Source: Gemmatimonadales bacterium (lineage in GTDB: Bacteria; Gemmatimonadota; Gemmatimonadetes; Gemmatimonadales; GWC2-71-9). From it: DNA of 5,302 bases. Both the position numbers and the translations under genes were made by a program. Below the pieces are notes generated by a model. The model was not told where the DNA came from. It worked only from the letters and a program-made list of their open reading frames with translations, and ran no database searches. Numbering within the stretch: position 1 is the first letter of the stretch; the number at the start of each line of letters is the position of its first letter. The stretch covers positions 1-5,302 of the forward strand of contig JACCSZ010000247.1 in the NCBI GenBank assembly GCA_013812695.1. Direction: 5' to 3'. Shown one piece after another: positions 1 to 5,302 of the stretch.

Positions 1-47
1 ACTTTGCAGTGCTCGCAGATCGGCTTGACGCTGGAACGAACCTTCAC
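1..47 (-). CDS. rpmJ: Ribosomal protein L36 (bL36), 5' end only
   Basis: The first 15 codons, from a GTG at 47-45, read VKVRSSVKPICEHCK, which matches the very conserved N-terminus of bacterial L36; the rest runs off the left edge. L36 is a small zinc-binding protein of the large ribosomal subunit. Cys11 and Cys14 form the first CX2C half of the zinc site, so this is the zinc-binding type and not the cysteine-less paralogue some bacteria use under zinc starvation. A GGAG at 57-54 lies 6 nt before the GTG and supports this start. In most bacteria infA lies directly upstream and rpsM-rpsK-rpsD-rpoA follow. Here infA is not upstream; an amidohydrolase remnant is. The gene has its own promoter candidate. 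Identification rests on a short but highly diagnostic stretch; whether the downstream ribosomal operon follows cannot be seen. Confidence 0.9.
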   Translation of the reverse strand, partial: MKVRSSVKPICEHCK

Positions 48-83
48 GCTGCGCTCCGGGACCGGTTTAGGAAATAGCTGCGC

Positions 84-112
84 AATATATCCGAGCGCGG
101 GAAGTCATGCAA
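84..112 (-). promoter_or_regulatory. Candidate sigma-70-type promoter of rpmJ
   Basis: On the minus strand, TTGCAT (112-107) and TATATT (89-84) are separated by exactly 17 nt. The -10 matches the consensus at 5 of 6 positions, and the -35 keeps TTG. This is the most AT-rich spot in a very GC-rich window. It would start transcription near 78-76 and give a leader of roughly 30 nt before the rpmJ GTG. It lies between the stop of the amidohydrolase remnant (144) and rpmJ, as expected for a ribosomal transcript starting afresh here. Inferred from sequence match and position only. Confidence 0.65.
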
Positions 113-143
113 GGAGGGGGGTTTGGCTGGCGCGTCCGGCGGA

Positions 144-440
144 TCATTGCGTGCTCCTAGCCGTGGGTTGGTGCGCGGCCGGGGCGAGCTCGCCGCCCGC
201 CGAGCCGGCCCAGCCCGGGCCACGAACGGCCCGCCCGGGCTTGGCGCCGGTGTGCTCACCGTTCCGCAGCACGGCGACGCCGTTCACGAAGACGTGCCGG
301 ATGCCGGTGGAGACCTGGTGCGAGCGATCGTACGTCGCGCGGTCGACGACGGTGGCGGGGTCGAAGACGACGAGGTCGGCGTACATCCCTTCGCGAATGA
401 GTCCCCGATCCCGGAGCGAGAGCCGCGCCGCTACTGCCGA
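144..440 (-). pseudogene. C-terminal remnant of a D-aminoacylase / N-acyl-D-amino-acid deacylase (amidohydrolase superfamily)
   Basis: This frame carries the family's C-terminal signature: AARLSLRDRGLIREG, then MYADLVVFDP, then the strands around RHVFVNGVAVLRNGEHTGAKPG and a closing RGPGW, followed by about 20 extra residues before the TGA at 146-144. In whole enzymes this is the last 80-100 residues of a protein of roughly 480-540; it belongs to the small beta-sandwich domain packed on the metal-dependent TIM barrel that hydrolyses N-acyl-D-amino acids. The barrel with its metal-binding His, Lys/Cys and Asp residues is absent. Recognisable family sequence stops near 440; the frame stays open to 539 and closes at a TGA at 542-540. 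The internal ATG at 386-384 lies inside the conserved fold and has no convincing ribosome site. I read it as a 5'-deleted, non-functional remnant. The family is clear; the exact substrate class is not. Confidence 0.85.
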
Positions 441-474
441 CAGGAGCGCTATCGACGCCGCGGTCGCACCGGCG
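436..474 (-). repeat. Short patch nearly identical to part of the nickel permease gene
   Basis: Positions 442-474 match 4140-4172 at 30 of 33 bases in the same orientation, and the match continues through a GCCGAC (436-441 and 4131-4136) after a 3-nt gap. In the permease the segment encodes GATAASMALLSS of a membrane helix; here the frame leading into the amidohydrolase remnant reads GATAASIALLSA. Slightly further upstream the two proteins share only a Thr-Leu pair, and the DNA match fades. It is therefore in frame with both genes and sits exactly where amidohydrolase similarity begins. It may be a remnant of a second permease gene or a recombination scar; coincidence is possible for so short a stretch. 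Confidence 0.5.
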
Positions 475-607
475 GACCGGCCAAGCGTGCGGCGTTGGTG
501 CCTCGGAAGCCCCCCAACCCGACCACAGCACCGAGGTGATCAGCCGCTGCGATAGGGTCAGCTCGCGGACTTCCCGCTCTCGCTGCTGTGTCACTGCCAG
601 GCTGGTC

Positions 608-2065
608 CTAACCCGCCAGCTCCCCGCTTGATGCGCCCCTCGGTCTGATGTTCTGATTGCTGCGGAACAGATTGTCCGGGTCGTAGCGGTCCTTGAGCGC
701 CTGGAGGCGCGCGTAGCCTTCCCGCCCGAACGCCGCGACCACCCGGTCCTCCCCCTCGTCCCCGATGAAATTGATGTATACGCGGCCCGTCGCAAACGGC
801 TTCATCTCGGCGCCGAGTTCGCGCGTCCAGCCGATATTCGCGTCGTCACCGGCGGGGTCCGGCCACAGTGAAGTGATGTGTATGTTGAACGGTGCCTGGC
901 GCTGCCCTATCGCCATACGGCCGTCCGGCACTCGCGCGGCCGCCCCTCCCCCTGGAAGCGTGAGGATCTGGGTCATCGGAGAGGGCTTGGACAGGTGCAG
1001 GCGACACATGACCTCAATCGCCTCGTCGGGAAGCCCGGTGAGAAATTCGCCGGTCCAGTAGTTGCGCATCCCTGTGGGATAGCCGGGATCGATGAGCTGC
1101 TGCAGGGCCAGGTACGACATTGGCCCGACCGTGTCGATCGCCGGAGGGCCGAACTCGCGCAGCGGCCGCAGCACCTCCTCACCTTCTTCGGCCGGACCCG
1201 CGTAGCATACGATCACGCCGACGGCCGGCTGCCCGCGCACCGGCTTGGGGACGAACTCCTCGGGCGGCGCGGTCAGCAGAGCGACGCCCGAGCCGACCTC
1301 GTCGGGAGCGCCGGCCATCACGTCACGGAAGTTGCGCAGCACCGCGGCCGCCATCGGCGCCGGGTACAGCAGCATTCCGCCCAGGACGATCGGGCCGATC
1401 GGGTGGAGCCGGAGCTCGAAACTGGTCACCACGCCGAAGTTGCCGCCGCCCCCTCGAATGCCCCAGAAGAGATCCGGGTGCTCGCGCTCCGAAGCGGTCA
1501 GGATCTGACCGTCCGCCGTCACGATCTCAACGGATAGCAGGTTGTCGACTGTGTAACCGCACTTGCGCTCGAGCCACCCCGATCCGCCGCCGAGCACCAC
1601 CCCGCCGAGGCCGGTGGTAGACATCCGCCCGCCGGTTACGACGAGCCCGTGCTCCTGGGTGGCGGCGTCAAGCTGGCCCCACGTGAGCCCCGCCTGGGCG
1701 CGGCAAGTGCGCGTCAAGGGGTCCACCTCGACACGCTTCATGGGTCGCAAGTCGATGGTGACGCCATCGTCGCAGAGCGCGTTGCCCGTGACGTTGTGAC
1801 CCCCGCCGTAGACGGACACCGGGAAGCCGCGGTCGCGGCCGAAGGTGACCGCTGACGCCACATCCCTTGCATCGGTGCAGCGGGCGATCAGTGCCGGGCG
1901 GCGATCGATCATCCCATTAAAAACTCTGCGCAGGGCCTCGTAGCCGGGGTGTTCGCGGCCGACAATCTCGCCGTTGAACCCTGTCGCCGCGAATGCGGCC
2001 GCATCGGTGTCCGTTGCTCGCGCTACCCTTCGGGAAGTGCCGAGCGCGGTGTGCTCTTCGATCAT
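608..2065 (-). CDS. FAD-dependent oxidase, berberine-bridge / 6-hydroxynicotine-oxidase type
   Basis: A 485-residue protein with the two-part architecture of this family. The PCMH-type FAD-binding domain covers about residues 55-225. It has VYGGGHN, where His90 is the expected site of the 8-alpha-histidyl flavin bond, then GGRMSTTGLGG (145-155), LGGGSGWLERKCGYTVDNL (158-176) and WGIRGGGGNFGVVTSF (201-216). The C-terminal BBE segment (about 430-473) has YINF and RYDPDNLFRSNQNI. Where berberine bridge enzyme has its second, cysteinyl flavin link, this protein has Met148, so single covalent attachment is predicted, as in 6-hydroxy-D-nicotine oxidase. Such enzymes oxidise alcohols, sugars or amines and pass electrons to oxygen; the substrate cannot be read here. 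No signal peptide is seen, so it is probably cytoplasmic. The frame is open back to 2146, but ATG 2065-2063 is preferred because AGGAGG (2076-2071) lies 5 nt before it. It follows the LuxR-type regulator by 128 nt on the same strand. Confidence 0.92.
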   Translation of the reverse strand: MIEEHTALGTSRRVARATDTDAAAFAATGFNGEIVGREHPGYEALRRVFNGMIDRRPALIARCTDARDVASAVTFGRDRGFPVSVYGGGHNVTGNALCDDGVTIDLRPMKRVEVDPLTRTCRAQAGLTWGQLDAATQEHGLVVTGGRMSTTGLGGVVLGGGSGWLERKCGYTVDNLLSVEIVTADGQILTASEREHPDLFWGIRGGGGNFGVVTSFELRLHPIGPIVLGGMLLYPAPMAAAVLRNFRDVMAGAPDEVGSGVALLTAPPEEFVPKPVRGQPAVGVIVCYAGPAEEGEEVLRPLREFGPPAIDTVGPMSYLALQQLIDPGYPTGMRNYWTGEFLTGLPDEAIEVMCRLHLSKPSPMTQILTLPGGGAAARVPDGRMAIGQRQAPFNIHITSLWPDPAGDDANIGWTRELGAEMKPFATGRVYINFIGDEGEDRVVAAFGREGYARLQALKDRYDPDNLFRSNQNIRPRGASSGELAG

Positions 2066-2193
2066 CGTGGCCTCCTGGATAGCCCTCGTGTCATTCTCCC
2101 AAACGAGATTACCGGGTGGCCGGCGTCGCCGCGTCGGGAGAACCATCCATCTCGACGGGGTCGCGCGACGTGGGTGATTCTATGTAGAGGCGG
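2066..2193 (-). promoter_or_regulatory. Regulator-oxidase intergenic region with the oxidase ribosome site and a weak -10-like element
   Basis: These 128 nt separate the regulator's stop (TAA, 2196-2194) from the oxidase ATG. AGGAGG at 2076-2071 is a near-perfect Shine-Dalgarno and decides the oxidase start. TAGAAT at 2182-2177 fits the loose TANNNT actinobacterial -10, but I find no good -35 at the right distance. A second AT-richer spot (around 2092-2112 on this strand) also lacks a clear partner. The gap is long enough for a separate oxidase promoter, which could be the target of the LuxR-type regulator; read-through from upstream is equally possible. No clear hairpin with a T-run is present. 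Confidence 0.35.
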
Positions 2194-3827
2194 TTATGCG
2201 AGGTCGTGTTGGTAGGCGTAGGCAGTCGCTGCCGACCGGGAAGACAGCCCTAGCTTGGTGAAGATGTTGCTCAGGTGCCGAGCCACGGTTTTCTCGCTGA
2301 TGCCGAGCTCGTGCGCGATGGCCCGGTTGGTCTTGCCGGTCGCCACGAGACCTAACACTTGCACCTCGCGGGCGGTCAACCCGCCCACGGCCGTGGACGC
2401 TGTCCGTCGGGAGAGTTCCTCAAGGTGGGCAAGGTCCGGCGCGGCGCCCAGCTGGCTGAAGACCTGGTGGGCCGCGTCCAGCTCCAGCTGCCCGCCGTCG
2501 TCGTCACCAAGCTCACGGCAGGCGAGCCCGAGAAGGAGCCGGACACGCGCGGCCTCGTAGGGCGACTCGAGCTCGCTCCAAGAGGCCCACGCCCTGCGCA
2601 GCGCAGCGGCGGCGGCCCGGGCGTCACCCTCGGCGAGAAGGACGGCTCCCGCGGCGTGAGCCGACACCGCGTCCATGAACGGCACGTCCAAGGCGGCGGC
2701 GATGTCCGACAGCTCCTCGGAGGCGGCGCGTGCCGCGGCGACATCATCAGCGGCAAGCATGATATCGATGTACGCGGCGAGCACCCGAGGCCGGGTCCGA
2801 CGCTCCTGCGCCTCGTCCAACGCCTGCCGGACTGCAGCGGCCGCGGCGGCGACCTGACCCTGAGCCAGGCGGAGCTGCGCGAGGCCAGGTTGCGACTTTC
2901 GGCCCCACCGGCTGGCCTGTCGGTACGCCTCCTCGGCCTCCGCGAACTCGCCGCGCAGCCGATGGAGCTCGGCCACCTGGTAGAACGCCGCGCCGAGTCC
3001 CGGTTGACCCGGCGGATCGGAGAGCCGCTCGCAGGCCCGCCGGGCTTCGTTTGTCGCCTCGGACCAGGAGCCTTGCAACTGCATGATCTCCGCGCGGCGT
3101 ACCAGGCACTGACCGCGGTACGGCACCAGGTCCGGCTGAGAAGCACACCAGTGGCTCAACGCCGCCGTCCACTCTCGCGCCCGGCGTAGATCGAACACCT
3201 CCTGGCACGCCGAGATCACCCCGCAGTAGACATCCCCCACGACGATCGGAGACACTTCGCCGCCGGCGACGGCGACCATGATCTCGTCGAGCAGCGCGAT
3301 CCCCGCGGCGGTCTTGCCCAGCCGGATCAGCGCCCGGCCCTGACCGTGCCGGGCGAGCGTCACCAGGTCGGGGTCGCCGAAGCGCTCGCCGATGTCGGCG
3401 GCCTGGGAGAAGATGGTGTACGCGGTCTCGTTGTCGCCCTCAGCGATTGCCTGGAGCGCGGCGGGAAAGTGCAGATAGCCCTGCTCTACGCAGTCGTGCT
3501 GAGCGGCGTCGAGCAGCCGGCGCGCCCGGGCGATCCAGCCGGCCCCGCGGGCCACCTCTCCGCGGTCGAACAGGCCAAAGGCCAGCCAGAACGCACAGCG
3601 GGCGGCAAGCTCCGCGTCACCCCGGTTCCGGTGCTCGTGATGGCGCGGGCCCAGAGCTCGGCGCACTCGGCGTCCCGGCCGATCATGTACGCCGCGGTCG
3701 CGAGCCGCTCCAGGTCCGCCGGCGCGAGCGGCGTGTCGCGATCCGCGGCCGACAACCGGGAGTACGCATCTCCCCACGCCTGACGTCCGAAGTGTTCTCG
3801 GCCTCGCTCCAGCGCGTCGGCCGCCAT
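2194..3827 (-). pseudogene. TPR-containing LuxR-family transcriptional regulator, disrupted by a frameshift
   Basis: Two frames together make one protein. Residues 1-62, from ATG 3827-3825 (AGAGG about 5 nt upstream), give MAADALERGREHFG and end in AECAELWARA. The continuation HHEHRNRGDAELAARC lies one frame over, starting at 3642, and runs 482 residues to the TAA at 2196-2194. Joined, about 544 residues. The middle is alpha-helical and Ala/Leu/Arg-rich with TPR-like helix pairs, such as GEFAEAEEAYRQA and GKTAAGIALLDE. The C-terminal 61 residues (about 484-544) are a LuxR/GerE helix-turn-helix: LTAREVQVLGLVATGKTN, then IAHELGISEKTVARHLSNIF, then TKLGLSSR. There is no Walker-type ATPase domain, so it is not a MalT/LAL regulator. 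The break fits a single base lost in the GCGCC run at 3646-3642. Without it, an uninterrupted frame reaching back to 4122 gives a false N-terminus. Everything else looks intact, so a sequencing error or recent mutation is as likely as a dead gene. A GTG near 3842 is an alternative start. A role in controlling the downstream oxidase is inference. Confidence 0.85.
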
Positions 3828-4000
3828 CCTCGCCTCTTTCACCACGCTCTCCGAGCCCCCTCGAATTCTGCCGACGAGATCGCAAGGGACAGAGCTGAAC
3901 GGGATGGAAGCACGCGACGTACTTCGGCGACCCCGCACGCCTCAGGGGCGCTGGATAACCATATGGTCGCCGTCGCCGTGCGGAGCACTGTATGGCGAAC
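3828..4000 (-). other. Intergenic region between nickel permease and LuxR-type regulator
   Basis: These 173 nt separate the permease stop (TGA 4003-4001) from the regulator's preferred start. I see no gene here. The first part after the permease contains a perfect 10-bp palindrome ACCATATGGT at 3958-3967, but no hairpin followed by a T-run, so no intrinsic terminator can be called. Just before the regulator start is an AG-rich stretch, GAAAGAGG, that supplies its ribosome site. No convincing -35/-10 pair was found, although the gap length suggests the regulator has its own promoter. Confidence 0.4.
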
Positions 4001-4759
4001 TCAGCGCGCTCCAGGCAGCAGTGCCGCCACGACGTACCAGACCCCGAACAGCAGGCTTGCACTGCCAAAGACCGGCACCAGCGGCTCCAGTCGCCGGGCC
4101 AGCGCACCACGGGCGAGGGCATAGCCGAACGCCGACGACAAGAGCGCCATCGACGCCGCGGTCGCTCCGGCGAAAAGTGCGAGCGTCAGCACTCCCGCCC
4201 CACGCCCAGGGACCGCACCGCCCAGCAGGATGCCCACGCCGGCGGAGCCGCCGACCCCATGCACCAGTCCCAGCCCGAATGCCTCCAGAGGTGAGCGCCC
4301 CAGTCCCTCCGCATGCGGGTGTGCGTGCACGCCCGGCGCGTGCACGGCGCGGGCCTCCTCGTGCGCGTGCGGGTGGGCATGCCGGACCGCGCCATGCTTG
4401 TGCGCATGCGAATGGAAATAGCCTCGCCGCCAGCGGACGAGGAGACGGACGGCAAGTGCCAGGATGACGAGCCCGATGACCACCTCCGCGCCGCGGTGCA
4501 CCGCGGGCGGGAGATGCCGGCGGAAGAGAATCACCGGGACCCCGAAGCTGAACAGGGTCACCGCATGCCCCATCCCCCACGCCAGGCCCAGGAATCCGGC
4601 CCTGCGGGCGCCCGCGCGATCGTCGGAGAGCAGGAGCGTCGACACCGCCGTCAGGTGGTCCGGATCCGTCGCGTGGCGCAGGCCCAGTAGCAGGGCCACG
4701 GCCAGGCCGAGGACGCCCGGTCCGCCCAGGCCCGCGATCCAGTCGTCGAGGCCCGTCAT
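4001..4759 (-). CDS. Nickel/cobalt permease, NicO/UreH-like
   Basis: A 252-residue membrane protein with six likely helices, at about 11-28, 56-79, 91-108, 159-182, 188-211 and 226-248. Helix 1 ends in LRHATDPDH, giving the HX4DH motif (His29, Asp34, His35) typical of nickel/cobalt transporters. WGMGHAVTLF (61-70) and GLVHGVGGSAG (164-174) are further conserved family segments. The loop between helices 3 and 4 (about 116-149) is packed with histidines (HSHAHKH, HAHPHAH, HAHPHAE) and probably gathers or buffers metal. It would import Ni2+ (possibly Co2+) across the cytoplasmic membrane. Its ATG (4759-4757) overlaps the hypF stop as ATGA, and GGAGG lies about 9 nt upstream, so translation is probably coupled to hypF. 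That makes nickel for [NiFe] hydrogenase the likely purpose. The frame extends to 4981, but that extension overlaps hypF and is Arg-rich without hydrophobic character, so it is rejected. Transport function is confident; Ni versus Co is inferred from context. Confidence 0.9.
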   Translation of the reverse strand: MTGLDDWIAGLGGPGVLGLAVALLLGLRHATDPDHLTAVSTLLLSDDRAGARRAGFLGLAWGMGHAVTLFSFGVPVILFRRHLPPAVHRGAEVVIGLVILALAVRLLVRWRRGYFHSHAHKHGAVRHAHPHAHEEARAVHAPGVHAHPHAEGLGRSPLEAFGLGLVHGVGGSAGVGILLGGAVPGRGAGVLTLALFAGATAASMALLSSAFGYALARGALARRLEPLVPVFGSASLLFGVWYVVAALLPGAR

Positions 4760-5302
4760 GCCTCCACCCCTCCGACGGGCAGAGCCGCCGAGACGGCCGC
4801 GACCACCGCCTGCCCGTAAGCAACGCCGCCGTCGTTCGGCGGCAGTCGCTCGGGCGTGAGCACCCGAAGTCCCGCGCGCTCGAGCCGACGAGAGGTCTGC
4901 CGGAGCAGCGTCTGGTTCTGAAAGACCCCACCCGAGAGGACGATGGTGCCGGTCCCGCCTCGCGCCGCCAGGTGCTCGCACGCGAGCGCGGTGGCCGACG
5001 CGAGCGCCGCATGGAACCGGGCGGACACCGCGGCGGACGTGGCGCCCGCCGCCACGTCCCTCGCCACCGCCAACACGGTTTCGCGAGCGTCGAGGCGCAG
5101 CATCCCACCGTCGGACGACTCGATGACCGCCAGTGGATAGCCGACGGTCTCCTCGCCCCCGGCGAGCGCCTCGAGCTCGATCGCCGCCTGGCCTTCGTAG
5201 CTCACGCGGAGACAGATACCGGCCAGCGCGGCCACCGCGTCGAACAGCCGGCCGACGCTGGTGGTGACCGGGGCCGCGAAGCCGCTCCGCGCCATCTCCG
5301 CC
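4756..5302 (-). CDS. hypF: Carbamoyltransferase HypF, C-terminal part ([NiFe] hydrogenase maturation)
   Basis: The visible 181 residues are the end of a protein usually about 750-780 long; the 5' part lies beyond the right edge. HypF transfers the carbamoyl group of carbamoyl phosphate, with ATP, to the C-terminal cysteine of HypE; HypE then dehydrates it to the cyanide that ligates hydrogenase iron. What is visible is the end of the Kae1/TobZ-like carbamoyltransferase domain: TSVGRLFDAVAALAG, VSYEGQAAIELEALA, then IVLSGGVFQN, and the closing RLPPNDGGVAYGQAVVAA. These follow the family order. The N-terminal acylphosphatase, zinc-finger and YrdC-like domains cannot be checked. The ATG at 5295-5293 is internal, since the frame continues upstream with Ala-Glu and the family does not start there. 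The stop TGA (4758-4756) overlaps the permease start, indicating one transcript. Other hyp or hydrogenase genes are likely just outside, to the right. Confidence 0.93.
   Translation of the reverse strand, partial: AEMARSGFAAPVTTSVGRLFDAVAALAGICLRVSYEGQAAIELEALAGGEETVGYPLAVIESSDGGMLRLDARETVLAVARDVAAGATSAAVSARFHAALASATALACEHLAARGGTGTIVLSGGVFQNQTLLRQTSRRLERAGLRVLTPERLPPNDGGVAYGQAVVAAVSAALPVGGVEA

Noticed and set aside
541..607. Inverted repeat (AGC...GCGG / CCGCGAGCT) as the oxidase terminator.
   Set aside because: The stem has internal mismatches and no T-run follows it on the minus strand.
256..795. A minus-strand frame bridging the oxidase end and the amidohydrolase remnant.
   Set aside because: Most of it is an Arg-rich shadow of the two real frames. 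The stretch at 540-607 (REREVRELTLSQRL) looks protein-like, but I recognise no family.
878..1537. A 219-codon plus-strand frame.
   Set aside because: It is antisense to the FAD oxidase and looks like a high-GC codon shadow.
2359..3189. A 276-codon open frame on the plus strand.
   Set aside because: It is antisense to the well-supported TPR-LuxR gene, shows low-complexity Arg/Gly/Leu composition, and has no recognisable family motif.
3958..3967. Perfect palindrome ACCATATGGT as a regulator operator.
   Set aside because: About five perfect 10-bp palindromes are expected by chance in a window this size, and no repeat copy or promoter overlap supports it.
3646..4122. Upstream 159 codons of the long minus-strand frame ending at 2194, as the N-terminus of the regulator.
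   Set aside because: The translation is Arg/Gly/Pro/Cys-rich noise, crosses the whole intergenic region and overlaps the permease gene. The true N-terminus is in the neighbouring frame from 3827.
4310..4425. Dense GTG/GCATGC-type repetitive bases resembling a short tandem repeat.
   Set aside because: Explained by His/Ala codons of the metal-binding loop in the permease; the units are irregular.
3942..5108. A 388-codon minus-strand frame overlapping hypF and the permease.
   Set aside because: Its product is Arg/Pro/Gly-rich with no motifs, while the other frame gives clear HypF and permease signatures over the same bases.

Overview
This is a high-GC window with the strong codon bias of an actinomycete-like genome. 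Thermoleophilia or another high-GC Actinomycetota lineage is my best guess, from gene content and base composition only. Every gene I can support lies on the minus strand, so transcription runs from right to left. The many long open frames on the plus strand look like GC-rich shadows.

Right to left: (1) 5302-4756 holds the C-terminal part of hypF, the carbamoyltransferase that makes the cyanide ligand of [NiFe] hydrogenases. It overlaps by an ATGA the start of (2) 4759-4001, a six-helix nickel/cobalt permease (NicO/UreH-like) with an HX4DH motif and a histidine-rich loop. These two form a coupled hydrogenase-maturation and nickel-supply unit. (3) 3827-2194 is a TPR-type regulator with a C-terminal LuxR helix-turn-helix. 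Its reading frame is broken near 3642-3646 by what looks like a single missing base; rejoined, it would be about 544 residues. (4) 2065-608 is an intact berberine-bridge-type FAD oxidase of 485 residues with the flavin-linking histidine. It lies 128 nt downstream of the regulator, so the two may be a regulator/target pair.

(5) 440-144 is only the C-terminal end of a D-aminoacylase-type amidohydrolase, with no body or start: a gene remnant. Directly upstream of it, 436-474 matches the nickel permease gene almost base for base (30 of 33 in the core) in the same translational frame, which hints at a recombination or assembly junction. (6) At the left edge, 47-1 is the first 15 codons of rpmJ (ribosomal protein L36, zinc-binding form), with its own Shine-Dalgarno and a good promoter at 112-84. 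Its usual upstream neighbour infA is absent.

Overall, an accessory stretch (hydrogenase accessory genes, regulator/oxidase pair, decayed amidohydrolase) abuts the start of a ribosomal-protein operon. I see no RNA gene, CRISPR array, insertion sequence or phage gene. I found no convincing new multi-gene system; the notable points are the frameshifted regulator, the rpmJ boundary and the permease-like patch beside the amidohydrolase remnant.
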